The notes below the pieces were generated by a model. The model did no database searches. It had not been told where the DNA came from and worked only from the letters and a program-made list of their open reading frames with translations. A stretch of DNA of 64,000 bases, taken from NCBI GenBank assembly GCA_963675425.1, contig OY776214.1, positions 2,542,001 to 2,606,000 on the forward strand. Direction: 5' to 3'. Origin of the DNA: Sporobacter sp963675425 (GTDB taxonomy: Bacteria > Bacillota > Clostridia > Oscillospirales > Oscillospiraceae). Made by a program: the position numbers and the translations under genes. Shown here in pieces: positions 14,225-23,624 of the stretch. Positions within the stretch are counted from its first letter, which is position 1, and each line of letters starts with the position of its first letter.

Positions 14225-16243
14225 ATGAGATTCTCTGCGCTTAAAAAGCTGTTGACGAACAATGACCGTTTTAAGCCTGACGATCCCGATTACAGGCGCG
14301 TCTATTTGCTTAATATCATGTTTTTGCTTTTTATTTTTTTTGTCGTCCTTTATTTAATGCTCAATTTGCTGAAGAACTGCTATGCCGGCGCCGTCATAAA
14401 TACGGCCGCCAGTGTGCTATGCATCGCGGCGCTGATTATTTTTCATAAAACGAACCGTCTTCGATTTGGCGCTTATGCCCTGATCGGTATCGTTTTCTTC
14501 ATCGTCGCGGTATCTGTTGCCTTGGCCGAACCGCAATCGTATGTTTTTGTATGGGTCTGCATTTTTCCGCCTTTAACTTTTTTTCTTCTGGGCCGAAAGC
14601 CGGCACTTTTAGTAACGGGGATTATGGTGGGGGGCGTGCTGGCGATCATTTTGGTTCGCTTCGACGAGTGGAGTGCGTTCGAGTTTACCGCCAAATCGCT
14701 GATTAACCTTTTAGGGACTGTCGCGGCGCTATGCCTTGCGGTTTGGGTTTTCGAGCTGAGCCGGAGCGAGGCTGTAAGAGATGCCCGGCAGAAAAACCTG
14801 GAGCTCAATGAAGCAAACAAAGCGCTTCAGGAGAGCCGGGAATACCTGCGGCTTATTCTCGACTCAACGGCGGAGGCAATCTTCGGGATCGATCTGGAAA
14901 ACAAATGCACCTTTTGCAATAAATTATGTCTGGAGCTTTTAGGCTATACGGAGCCATCTGAGCTCATTGGGAAAGATATACACGAACTGATACATAACCG
15001 ACGCAAAGATGAGACCCCACTTTCGAAAAGTGATTGCGGCATTTTGAGAACCCCCGCTGAAAAGGCCGCCGCCCATTCCGACTCGGAGGTTTTCTGGCGC
15101 AGCGACGGGACAAGCATTGATGTCGAGTATTATTCATATCCGCAGTACAAGGATGGAGTGCTGATCGGCGCCGTTGTCACGTTTTCAGATAATACGCAAA
15201 AAAAACTGCATGCCCGACAGGTCGAATATTACGGGACGCATGACGCGCTCACTGGCCTCTTAAACCGCCGCCATTTTAATCTGGAGCTGCACCGTGCGGA
15301 CGTTGAAAGCAATCTTCCAATTTCAATCATCATGGCGGACCTCAATGGCCTGAAACTGTCCAACGACGTTTTCGGCCACGAGGCCGGCGACGAGCTTCTT
15401 ATTAAGGCGGCTGGCGCGCTAAGAAAAAGCTGCCGCGGCGAGGAAGTGGTCGCGCGCGTCGGGGGCGACGAATTTGCCATTTTGTTGAAAAAAACGAACC
15501 ACAGCGACGCACAGGGGATTATCGCGCGCATCAAGGACGTTTTATCGCGGGAAAATGTCGATATCATTCAATGCAGCCTGTCTCTCGGCTGCGATACAAA
15601 AATTTCGGCCACCGAAGACATTAGTCAGACACTCAAAAACGCGGAAAACGAAATGTATAAGGATAAAACGCTCAACCGCAGCCGCGTGGACGCCGATATG
15701 CTCAGCATGATCATCATGTCACTGTACCGGAAATGTCCGTTTGAGGAGCAGCATTCCATCAATGTCTGCGACTTGTGCCGGACCTTTGGGGAGTCGCTCG
15801 ATATGCCGGATACGGAAATCCTGCAGTTGGCCCGGGCCGGGATGTTCCACGATATCGGAAAAATCTGCATCAATGAAGACCTTCTTAATAAAAGTGAGGC
15901 CCTGACGGAAGAAGATAAAATCACGTTTATGCAGCATCCCGTCATCGGATACAGGATTTTAAACCTGTTTGACAATACGCTCAATTTGGCCGAGGTGGCC
16001 TATAGTCACCATGAGCGATGGAACGGGTCGGGATACCCGCGCGCGCTTAGAGGCGGAGAGATACCGCTGGCGGCCCGGATCATCGCTATCGCCGGACGGT
16101 ATGACCGATATGTAAACGGCTATCATGACGAGGCCGTCAGCTCTGAGCGGGCGCTTGAGCTGCTGGCGGCGCAGGCCGGTATCTTGTATGACCCGCAGCT
16201 TGTGCAAACATTTGCCGCCGTCATCCGAGAAGCCCTGCCCTGA
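14225..16243 (+). CDS. Membrane PAS-GGDEF-HD-GYP cyclic-di-GMP protein
   Basis: 672 residues. Six hydrophobic helices (about 28-180), a coiled-coil linker, a PAS domain (about 205-330, ILDSTAEAIFGID), a GGDEF domain with intact VGGDEF (413-417) and an HD-GYP phosphodiesterase with HDIGK (His542-Asp543) and HHERWNGSGYP (GYP at 603-605). An R-G-E-E at the inhibitory-site position before GGDEF is close to RxxD. Both catalytic cores look intact, so synthesis and hydrolysis of c-di-GMP are both plausible. PAS and membrane segments suggest a signal input. GGGGG ribosome site upstream of the ATG. Confidence 0.92.
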   Translation: MRFSALKKLLTNNDRFKPDDPDYRRVYLLNIMFLLFIFFVVLYLMLNLLKNCYAGAVINTAASVLCIAALIIFHKTNRLRFGAYALIGIVFFIVAVSVALAEPQSYVFVWVCIFPPLTFFLLGRKPALLVTGIMVGGVLAIILVRFDEWSAFEFTAKSLINLLGTVAALCLAVWVFELSRSEAVRDARQKNLELNEANKALQESREYLRLILDSTAEAIFGIDLENKCTFCNKLCLELLGYTEPSELIGKDIHELIHNRRKDETPLSKSDCGILRTPAEKAAAHSDSEVFWRSDGTSIDVEYYSYPQYKDGVLIGAVVTFSDNTQKKLHARQVEYYGTHDALTGLLNRRHFNLELHRADVESNLPISIIMADLNGLKLSNDVFGHEAGDELLIKAAGALRKSCRGEEVVARVGGDEFAILLKKTNHSDAQGIIARIKDVLSRENVDIIQCSLSLGCDTKISATEDISQTLKNAENEMYKDKTLNRSRVDADMLSMIIMSLYRKCPFEEQHSINVCDLCRTFGESLDMPDTEILQLARAGMFHDIGKICINEDLLNKSEALTEEDKITFMQHPVIGYRILNLFDNTLNLAEVAYSHHERWNGSGYPRALRGGEIPLAARIIAIAGRYDRYVNGYHDEAVSSERALELLAAQAGILYDPQLVQTFAAVIREALP

Positions 16244-16319
16244 GTTGCCAAAACGTCCGGAGGCGCCGCACCGCAAGCCGGATGATGTCACCACATTATC
16301 TCAGAAACGGAATCAACTT

Positions 16320-17582
16320 ATGGAAAATATACAACCCAAAGAAAAACTCCTGAGCAAGGATTATATCCTGATAATGTGTGCCGCCCTTGGCACGGCCTTC
16401 TGTAACTTCTTTTTCTTCACAACGCTGCCGCTGTATGCCGAAAAGGTCAGCGGCTCCAACGTTTATGGTGGCCTGATGCTGACGGTTTACTCGATTGCGG
16501 CGCTGGCAGCGCGTCCGATTGCCGGCATACTGTCAGACAGAACCGGGCGAGTGAAGCTGCTCATTGTCGGTGCGTTTGTGTGCGCCGTCGCGTGTGCGCT
16601 GTACGGCATAACGACGGCGATCCTTTTGCTTTTAGCCATCCGGGTTCTTAACGGACTGGGGTTTGGCGTACACTCAACGAGCTCGGGCGCGGCTGTGGCC
16701 GACGTCATCCCGAAATCGCGGATATCGGAGGGCATCGGCTACTTCAGCCTGTACTCCACTCTGGCAACGGCGCTCGGCCCTTTTATTGCGCTTACTATTA
16801 TCGGAGACGGAGAACTGAAGAATTTTCAGCATCTCTTTTTCCTTGCGTCCGGCCTGTGCCTTTTCAGTATGGTCAGCGCCTGCTTCATCTCCTATGAACG
16901 CAAGGCAAAAAAGATGGACAAGCCTGCTGTGGCCGCTGATGCGGCCGTTCCGCCGGAAGCACCAGCGGAAGCACCGGCCGGGCCGCTGCCAAAGACCTTT
17001 GTCGGCTTTGAGTACGCCGTTTTCCTCCCCACGGCCGTGCTGATACTGCTTAATTTCGCCTCCAGCAGCATCAACACGTTTTTGACGCTTTTTGCACAGG
17101 ACCGGGGGCTGGGAAATGTCGGCTTGTTTTTCACGGTTAACGCCGTCGGCCTGTTCATATCGAGGATGCTGTTCGGACGGATTGCGGACAGGCGCGGTCC
17201 GGACGTCGTCGTCATTCCCGGCGTTATCGCTTTGGCGCTGTGCTACTGCGCTATTCCGTTTCTCCATTCGCCACTCTGGCTGTTTGTGCTCGCATTTCCT
17301 ATGGGAATCGCCAACGGCGTGATCATTCCGACGATTAATGCGCTGATGTTCCGGCGCTGTTCCCCGCAGCGGCGCGGGACGGTTTCGGCCGCATATTTCG
17401 CGGCGCTCGATATCGGGTTTGCCATCGGCGGCTCCGTATTCGGCTTTGTCGCCGACAGCCTCGGCTTCGGCTATCTCTACTGGACGGCCGCGGTCCTGAC
17501 GGCGGCGGCGTGTATTTTGTATATTCGGACTGTCGCTGAGAAACGGCAGCTTAAACTAAAAAAAGCGGAGAGCATCGTGTGA
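16320..17582 (+). CDS. MFS transporter (first of a tandem pair)
   Basis: 420 residues with 12 predicted helices split by a cytoplasmic loop rich in Pro/Ala (about 205-240). The motif-A-like GILSDRTGRVKLL after helix 2 and the repeat GRIADRRGPDVVV in the second half mark a drug/metabolite:H+ antiporter-type MFS. The ATG at 16320 is the first methionine after the preceding gene, with a weak ribosome site. It overlaps the next MFS gene by 4 bases. The two proteins look alike along their whole length, pointing to an old tandem duplication. Substrate unknown. Confidence 0.88.
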   Translation: MENIQPKEKLLSKDYILIMCAALGTAFCNFFFFTTLPLYAEKVSGSNVYGGLMLTVYSIAALAARPIAGILSDRTGRVKLLIVGAFVCAVACALYGITTAILLLLAIRVLNGLGFGVHSTSSGAAVADVIPKSRISEGIGYFSLYSTLATALGPFIALTIIGDGELKNFQHLFFLASGLCLFSMVSACFISYERKAKKMDKPAVAADAAVPPEAPAEAPAGPLPKTFVGFEYAVFLPTAVLILLNFASSSINTFLTLFAQDRGLGNVGLFFTVNAVGLFISRMLFGRIADRRGPDVVVIPGVIALALCYCAIPFLHSPLWLFVLAFPMGIANGVIIPTINALMFRRCSPQRRGTVSAAYFAALDIGFAIGGSVFGFVADSLGFGYLYWTAAVLTAAACILYIRTVAEKRQLKLKKAESIV

Positions 17583-18820
17583 AAAAGCAAATGGAAAAGC
17601 TTTGGACCAAGGATTTCATTATTGTCATTATCGCCTGTGCCGGCATCAGCTTCTGCAATTATTTTTTCTCTTCGACCCTGCCAATCTATGCCAAGAATAT
17701 GACGGGATCCTCCGTATACGCCGGGCTCATTATGACGGTTTATACGCTTGCCGCGCTGGTCTCGCGCCCATTGACGGGGTATTTAAATGACCGTTTTGGC
17801 CGGGTGCGTATGCTTGTCATCGGCGCGGCAATGTGCGCCGTGACCTGCTTCCTGTATAAATTTTCGGGAATTATCACCGTGCTCATTATTTTCAGGATTC
17901 TGCATGGCTTTGGCTTCGGCATCCATTCAACGTCGGGCGCGACGGTGGCTGCCGACGTTATCCCGCGCTCGCGTATGTCGGAGGGATTGGGAATTTATGG
18001 GCTGTACGGGACGATCGCGTCGGCTATCGCGCCGGGGATCGCGCTGAGCATCATTGGCGACGGGGAACAAAACAGCCTGTTTACACCGCTGTTCATCCTG
18101 GCCGCCATCATATCCGCCGCCTGCATGGTTATCGACAGCCGGATTAGCTACGAACGGAAGGCTAAAAATTCAGGGACGGAGAATGTGCCCGCTGTGGCTG
18201 CGGATGAAGAGCCGGACGAAGCATCCGGCGGCAAGCTGCCGAAAACTTTTTTGGGATTTGAGGGCGGCGTTGTGCTGCCGGCTATCGTTATAGTCTGCCT
18301 GTTTGTCGCCTTTGCAAGCGTAACGTCGTTTTTAACATTATTTGCCAAAGAACGTTCGCTGGGTAATATTGGCCTGTTTTTCACGTTCAGCGCCATCGGC
18401 ATGTTCCTGTCCCGCCTGCTCTTGGGTAAGGTTGCCGACCGGCGCGGGCCCGATATTCTCGTCATCCCGTCTCTGATCGTGCTCTTTTTTTGCTATGGCG
18501 TCATCCCGCTAATTCACAGCACCGGCTGGCTGTTCGCCCTTGGCTTTCCCATCGGGCTGGCGCAGGGAGCCATCTGTCCTGCGGTCAACACGATAATATT
18601 CCGGCGGTGCACCCGCCGGAGAAGGGGCACGGCGGCCGCCGCGTACTTCTCATCCATCGATATCGGGCTCGGCTTCGGAGCGCTGCTGTTCGGCGTTGTC
18701 GAGGAATACTTGGGATTCAATCTGCTTTTCTGGATTGCATCGCTCTTTATCGCGGTGGCAGCCGTTGTCTACCTCTTGAAGCTGACCCGGAATAAATGCG
18801 AGAGCACTTACTTATCATAA
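17579..18820 (+). CDS. MFS transporter (second of a tandem pair)
   Basis: 413 residues from a GTG that overlaps the stop of the previous MFS gene (GTGTGA). The same architecture is seen: YLNDRFGRVRML after helix 2, the central GFGFGIHSTSG, the loop after helix 6 ending in PKTFLGFE and the repeat GKVADRRGPDILVIP. Many blocks are shared with the upstream protein (for example LGNIGLFFTFSAIGMF versus LGNVGLFFTVNAVGLF). Tandem, translationally coupled paralogues could work as a heterodimer or have split substrates. This is inference. A LysR regulator follows. Confidence 0.88.
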   Translation: MKKQMEKLWTKDFIIVIIACAGISFCNYFFSSTLPIYAKNMTGSSVYAGLIMTVYTLAALVSRPLTGYLNDRFGRVRMLVIGAAMCAVTCFLYKFSGIITVLIIFRILHGFGFGIHSTSGATVAADVIPRSRMSEGLGIYGLYGTIASAIAPGIALSIIGDGEQNSLFTPLFILAAIISAACMVIDSRISYERKAKNSGTENVPAVAADEEPDEASGGKLPKTFLGFEGGVVLPAIVIVCLFVAFASVTSFLTLFAKERSLGNIGLFFTFSAIGMFLSRLLLGKVADRRGPDILVIPSLIVLFFCYGVIPLIHSTGWLFALGFPIGLAQGAICPAVNTIIFRRCTRRRRGTAAAAYFSSIDIGLGFGALLFGVVEEYLGFNLLFWIASLFIAVAAVVYLLKLTRNKCESTYLS

Positions 18821-18899
18821 AATAAGGCGCGGAATTATCGGCCGGAATGTCGTATTTCAATGTATAAGGAGATCAAGCAGCTAAATAGAAACGGGGTGT

Positions 18900-19835
18900 A
18901 TGATGAGATATATCAATTATCTGGATTTCAGCATTTATCACGTGCGGCTGTTTTTATCTTTGGCGGAAAACCTGAATTATACAAAAACGGCTGAGAAATG
19001 CTGTATTACGCAGTCCACCCTCAGCCGGATTATCATACAGCTTGAAAACTCACTCGGTATCCAGCTGTTTATCCGAAGCACGTCCAAGGTGATACTGACA
19101 CCGGCCGGCAAAAGCTTGTACCGGGACCTCAAAAACCTGTATGGTGATATTGAGGATGCCGTCCGCCGGGCCTACCGCATCCAGAAGGGCGAGAGCAGTG
19201 TTTTGAATCTCGGAATCTGCGACGGTATGAACATCATGAATGAGCTGCTGCCGTTTATCACGGCTTTTAAGCAGAAAAACCCCTGCTATCAAATCAATAT
19301 TGTCCGGGACTACAACCAGACGCTTGTCAAAAAGCTGCGCGATCAGACGTGCGATGTCATTTTTGATTTTACACTGAAGGATAAAAACGACGTTTTTATC
19401 AAGTCCGTACCGCTGTTTTCCGGTCCGCTGATGCTGTATATGCTGGCGTCGAATCCGCTGATCGCTAAAAGCACCCTGACGCTTGCCGACCTGCGCGGCC
19501 AGCGGCTCCTGATCCGGTCGCCGTCAGTGGATATGGAGCAGACGGATCTCATTAACGATCTTTGTCATGATTTGGGGATTGAGCCGCGCTTTTCAACGTT
19601 CGTTTCAAATGCCTCGGAGCTGGCGCTGAACATCAGCAACGACAACGAAGGAATTCTGGCAGACCGGTATTATATAGACCGTGACTGCGTGTATCTGCAT
19701 GTCCGACCCATAGAAGGCACCAGCAGCACGGTCTGGATGCGCTGGGTTACCGGGCTGACTGAGAATTCCGATGCGGAGCGTTTTACGACGGAGCTGCTGA
19801 GATTTTTTCGCGAATCAGAAAAAATGAACACATAA
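18900..19835 (+). CDS. LysR-family transcriptional regulator
   Basis: 311 residues. The N-terminal winged helix-turn-helix reads HVRLFLSLAENLNYTKTAEK, then CITQSTLSRIIIQLENSLGIQLF, the family signature. Residues 95-300 form the effector domain (LNLGICDGM, YMLASNPLI). Two adjacent ATGs (18900, 18903) follow a GGGGTG site and the choice is open. It lies 80 bases after the tandem MFS genes on the same strand and ahead of a terminator. It could regulate those transporters or the GPH/URO-D operon 240 bases downstream. LysR genes usually regulate a neighbour, but there is no divergent target here. Confidence 0.92.
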   Translation: MMRYINYLDFSIYHVRLFLSLAENLNYTKTAEKCCITQSTLSRIIIQLENSLGIQLFIRSTSKVILTPAGKSLYRDLKNLYGDIEDAVRRAYRIQKGESSVLNLGICDGMNIMNELLPFITAFKQKNPCYQINIVRDYNQTLVKKLRDQTCDVIFDFTLKDKNDVFIKSVPLFSGPLMLYMLASNPLIAKSTLTLADLRGQRLLIRSPSVDMEQTDLINDLCHDLGIEPRFSTFVSNASELALNISNDNEGILADRYYIDRDCVYLHVRPIEGTSSTVWMRWVTGLTENSDAERFTTELLRFFRESEKMNT

Positions 19836-19849
19836 AACTGTATATATTA

Positions 19850-19890
19850 AACAACTAAGCGCGGTGCGAAAGCATTGCGCTTAGTTGTTT
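19850..19890 (+). terminator. Terminator after the LysR gene
   Basis: A 13-base stem AACAACTAAGCGC / GCGCTTAGTTGTT with a 14-base loop followed by T-rich sequence, 14 bases after the LysR stop codon. It separates the regulator from the next operon. Confidence 0.85.
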
Positions 19891-20072
19891 TGTGCATAAG
19901 CTAATGACGAATTACAATTTCCCATTTTGGCGGAAGGCTACTATTATTAATGACAGGAGCAAAACAGGACAGTATCCGAGAAGATGAGTGCGCGTTATAA
20001 GGGACAGGGGGAGATCGGCATGTCATAACCTTAAGACCTGGCGTTTTAAAAGATTATGAAAGGCGGGCAACT

Positions 20073-21419
20073 ATGAAACAAAGTAAAAAGTTCATCTATC
20101 TTTACGGCTTGTCATGCGGAACGCTTGCTATGATACCCACGATTTACAATTCCTTTTGGTCGCTGTTTTTAACCTCGGCGGCCGGCCTGACAACGTCTGG
20201 AATGGCTATTGTTATGTCTATTATTGGCGTTGCCGACATCATCTCTATTCTTTTGGTTTCGTTCATTGTGCAAAAGTGTAACCTTAAATTCGGCAAATTC
20301 CGTTTTTGGGTGCTGCTCGGAGGATTAGCAGCGGCCGTCACCCGTGTTTTGGCATTCAGTACGTTTCTCCAGGGCTCCATCGCGTATTTTGCCATCATGA
20401 TTGTGATATCTTCATCGATGTTCAATCTGGCCTATTGCGCCTATATGGGGATGATCCCAATCATCTCCAGTTCACAGGAGGGAAGAATGCTGACCGTAAC
20501 CGCTCAGCAGCAGAGCGTGGCCGTTTTTGCCATCATCGTCAGCCTCGTCGGCGTCACGATCAGCCAAAACGTCAGCTATGTCGCATTGAACGGTATCGCT
20601 GCCGTAGCAATTTTTGCTTCCGTCATTCCAATGTATATTGCAACCAAAAAAGTGGATGTCTATAAGCCTGCGGAAAAAATGACCGCGGCTGAAAAAGCGG
20701 CGCAGCCGTCCACCTGGGACATGATCCGCCTGACGTTTAATATCCCGATGCTTGTTTATCTTTTGGGCTCTGTTTGTAAGGTCGTCGGTTCCATCGGGCT
20801 GGTTATGCTGGTGTCGTACTATTATACATACGCCTACGGCGACATGAGCATGCTGACTTATTACCTGACGCTGAGCACCGTTTTACAGTTGATCGGCGCG
20901 ACACTGGCGCCGTTTGTTAACAAGCTCGTCAAGGGCAACCGAAATACGTTTGCCGCGGGCCTTTTCATCTACGCCGCTTTTCTGGGGGTTGCCTTAATCG
21001 TCGGCGGCAGCGCAATACTGTTTACCATAGCGCTGTCCGTCGGTTATATGGGCTGGGCCGTCTCGCATACGGCGGACGCTGCTTATTATTCCTACATCGG
21101 CGACTATGTGGAATATAAACATCATAAAAATATCCAGCCATTTTTAATGTCGATGCTGTCGCTGGTTATCAAAATCGGCATTGCGGTGTCCAGCGTCGTT
21201 GTCGGCTGGGGGCTTGTCAGTATCGGCTTTGATGCTAATAATGTCACGGAATCGGCCAAGGAGGGCATCAAACTGCTTACTGTGCTGCTGCCGATGATTG
21301 TCATGGCGGTCGGCGCTGTCATAACCCTTTTAAGTCCGCTGTCGGATAAACGAGTCCGGGAAATCAAGGCTGAGTTGGATAAAAGACACGAATCCGATCA
21401 GCAAATCGAAGCCAGTTAA
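20073..21419 (+). CDS. GPH-family (MelB-like) symporter
   Basis: 448 residues with 12 helices. The features LVSFIVQKCNLKFGKFRFWVLLGG (loop 2-3), AYCAYMGMIPIISSSQEGRM and the late DYVEYKHHKNIQPF are typical of the glycoside-pentoside-hexuronide:cation symporters. This family imports sugars and glycosides with Na+ or H+, and some members have been recruited for other organic anions. It is the first gene of an apparent operon with three URO-D-family genes and a second GPH symporter, so the substrate is probably the compound they process. The ribosome site is GGCGGG with a short spacer. Confidence 0.87.
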   Translation: MKQSKKFIYLYGLSCGTLAMIPTIYNSFWSLFLTSAAGLTTSGMAIVMSIIGVADIISILLVSFIVQKCNLKFGKFRFWVLLGGLAAAVTRVLAFSTFLQGSIAYFAIMIVISSSMFNLAYCAYMGMIPIISSSQEGRMLTVTAQQQSVAVFAIIVSLVGVTISQNVSYVALNGIAAVAIFASVIPMYIATKKVDVYKPAEKMTAAEKAAQPSTWDMIRLTFNIPMLVYLLGSVCKVVGSIGLVMLVSYYYTYAYGDMSMLTYYLTLSTVLQLIGATLAPFVNKLVKGNRNTFAAGLFIYAAFLGVALIVGGSAILFTIALSVGYMGWAVSHTADAAYYSYIGDYVEYKHHKNIQPFLMSMLSLVIKIGIAVSSVVVGWGLVSIGFDANNVTESAKEGIKLLTVLLPMIVMAVGAVITLLSPLSDKRVREIKAELDKRHESDQQIEAS

Positions 21420-21515
21420 CGCAGCAGACGACCGGGGCGCTGGCGGCCGCCATTTGCCGCGGCGCTCCGGCCTGTCAAAAGCGCGAAGCCGAAATACCTT
21501 TACGGGAGGATCATT

Positions 21516-22496
21516 ATGACGCCGAAGCAAAACTTCCTGGAAACCGTCAAATGGGGCAAACCGGCGTATCTGGCGACGGACCTCGACGGACTTAATTTAA
21601 TGCTGGACCCGCTGACAGGGGCCTACGATGAGAACATGAAAGACGAATGGGGCTGCCAGTGGGGCTACGGGAACCGGGAATACAATCCATTTCCGTGTGT
21701 GCTGCCGGGCAATCCTGTTATTACGGATATAACAAAATGGCGCGAGCAGGTCACGGTTCCCGATGTCAATACCCTGGATTACAGCGGCGTGAAAACGATC
21801 GCCGCGTCCACGGACCGCAGTCAGCTGCTGGTGGGTATGTCCAATTCCGCCGGGCTGTTTGAGCGCGCGCACGCGCTGATGGGGTTTGAGGAATCGTTAC
21901 TGGCCCTCGTGGAAGAACCGGAAGCCATGGGCGAGCTGCTGGACTGTATATTGGATTTTAAGATGGCCTATGCCGAGCGTCTGTATGAAGCCGCCGCTTT
22001 TGACCTGTTTTATTATCATGACGATTGGGGATCCAAGCGATCTTTGTTTTTTTCGCCCGCTATCTGGCGGTCGATGATCATGCCGCGGGAGCAAAAGCTC
22101 ATCCGGCATGTTAAAGCACTTTCAAAAGACAAGGATATTTTATTCATGCATCACAGCGACACCTTTTTGGAGCCGCTTATTCCCGGCATGATCGATATTG
22201 GTATCGATATCTGGCAGGGGGTTATACCGCAAAACGATATCGTGATGCTTCAGAAAACCTACAAGGGCCAGATCGCCTTCCACGGCGGTATCGATATTGC
22301 CGCTATTGATTTCCCGGTTCCCGACGAGGGGAAAATCCGCGCCGAAGTCCGCCGGGCGGTCGATACCTATGCTCCAAACGGCGGAATCATTATTGGAATC
22401 CCCAGCATCGCGGCCATGTTTCCATCCGTACAGGAAATTTATCTGGACGAAATGGCGTCCTATTCAAAACACTATAATCAGGTATATTTTCAGTAA
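21516..22496 (+). CDS. URO-D-fold methyltransferase-like protein, variant without zinc cysteine
   Basis: 326 residues with the uroporphyrinogen decarboxylase/MtaA-like TIM barrel: N-terminal TPKQNFLETVKWGKPAY, the central DLFYYHDDWGSKRSLFFSP and late FHGGIDIAA. Relatives such as MtaA, MtbA and CmuA move methyl groups between corrinoid proteins and thiols or tetrahydrofolate. They bind zinc through a His-x-Cys and a C-terminal Cys. Here the corresponding site reads MHHSD (His212-His213-Ser-Asp215) and no C-terminal cysteine is present, so classical zinc thiolate chemistry is doubtful. The ATG has GGGAGG 8 bases upstream. Next gene 20 bases away. Confidence 0.8.
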   Translation: MTPKQNFLETVKWGKPAYLATDLDGLNLMLDPLTGAYDENMKDEWGCQWGYGNREYNPFPCVLPGNPVITDITKWREQVTVPDVNTLDYSGVKTIAASTDRSQLLVGMSNSAGLFERAHALMGFEESLLALVEEPEAMGELLDCILDFKMAYAERLYEAAAFDLFYYHDDWGSKRSLFFSPAIWRSMIMPREQKLIRHVKALSKDKDILFMHHSDTFLEPLIPGMIDIGIDIWQGVIPQNDIVMLQKTYKGQIAFHGGIDIAAIDFPVPDEGKIRAEVRRAVDTYAPNGGIIIGIPSIAAMFPSVQEIYLDEMASYSKHYNQVYFQ

Positions 22497-22516
22497 CCGC
22501 GAAGGAGTTGTTTACA

Positions 22517-23617
22517 ATGAAACCTGTTGCGTTCAATGAAAAAGAGTTGGAGAAGGCGGGGGAGTATTTTAAGATTCCAGGTCCCGGTATGCTGCCGAAA
22601 TACAGCTTTCCTGTAACACCCAAAGAAAACTATATGGCTGCCGTAAAGGAAAAAGCACCGTTGTGGCTGCCCGACTATTATGACACGGTTACGCTGTGCC
22701 CGGCCTGTTATCCCGACGCTATCGCGCGTGGCTTTGTGATGGGGCCCGAAGGTGCGGATTATATGGATGTTACAAAAAAGGGCGGCCGAGACGCCTTCGG
22801 CATCGACTGGGTTTATGTGCCGGTGGCCGGCGGCTCGATGGTCCGGCCGGGCAATCCGCTGCTCGACGACATGAACGACTGGCTCGGGAGGGTACATATG
22901 CCGTCTGTTGAGGACTGGGACTGGGCCGGCAGTCGGGGAAAATTCGCAGCCTATCTTGAAACGGAAGACGCTGTGCGGATCATGTGGATTTTTACAGGCT
23001 TTTTTGAGCGGCTGATTTCGCTCATGGATTTTGAAAACGCCGCGCTTGCGCTCATTGATGAAGACCAGAAAGAGGCGATCCACGCATTTTTCTCAGAGTG
23101 CTGCGGTATATACGAAAGCATGATCCGGCACTATAAAGAGGATTTCGGCTGCGACGTCATCTATTTTCACGACGACTGGGGCGCCCAGCGCGCGCCGTTT
23201 TTCTCCGTGGAAACGTGCTTGGAGATGATCGTGCCGTATTTAAAGCGGCTGGTTGACTGTACGCACAGTCACGGAATGCTCTTTGAAATGCACAGCTGCG
23301 GGAAAAACGAGCATTTTGTCCCATGTTATCTTGCGGCCGGCGTCGATATCTGGGCGCCCCAGGAGCAAAACGACTTTGACCGGATTTTAGACGCCGCGGA
23401 CGGAAAAATGCTGATCGGGATATGGGGCAACGCCGGGCTCGATATGACCGATGATGAAAAATATAATGCCGGTAAGGCCTTTGCGGAAAAATACTGCAAG
23501 GATTATGAGAAGCATCCTGTGTATCACTGCGACCTTTGGAATATTGACGAGAAATATAAAGAAGCATTGTATGTCGAGAGCAGGAAAATATTCGGTCAGA
23601 TATCAAGTGAGGAGTGA
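22517..23617 (+). CDS. URO-D-fold methyltransferase-like protein with H-x-C motif
   Basis: 366 residues from the ATG at 22517 (AAGGAG, 9 bases). Same fold as the neighbour, with CDVIYFHDDWGAQRAPFFS in common, but the metal motif is EMHSCGKN: His259 and Cys261, matching the His-x-Cys of corrinoid-dependent methyltransferases. The early CPACYPDA is an extra Cys pair. The C-terminal HPVYHCDLWNID may supply further ligands. It could be a methyl-transferring or demethylating enzyme in a corrinoid system, but no corrinoid protein is encoded in the window. The start of the next gene is seven bases after its stop. Confidence 0.82.
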   Translation: MKPVAFNEKELEKAGEYFKIPGPGMLPKYSFPVTPKENYMAAVKEKAPLWLPDYYDTVTLCPACYPDAIARGFVMGPEGADYMDVTKKGGRDAFGIDWVYVPVAGGSMVRPGNPLLDDMNDWLGRVHMPSVEDWDWAGSRGKFAAYLETEDAVRIMWIFTGFFERLISLMDFENAALALIDEDQKEAIHAFFSECCGIYESMIRHYKEDFGCDVIYFHDDWGAQRAPFFSVETCLEMIVPYLKRLVDCTHSHGMLFEMHSCGKNEHFVPCYLAAGVDIWAPQEQNDFDRILDAADGKMLIGIWGNAGLDMTDDEKYNAGKAFAEKYCKDYEKHPVYHCDLWNIDEKYKEALYVESRKIFGQISSEE

Positions 23618-23624
23618 CGAGCGT

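Noticed and set aside
23451..23624. ATG-initiated longer form of the third URO-D gene
   Set aside because: It runs through the end of the previous gene. The TTG at 23625 has a proper GAGGAG site.
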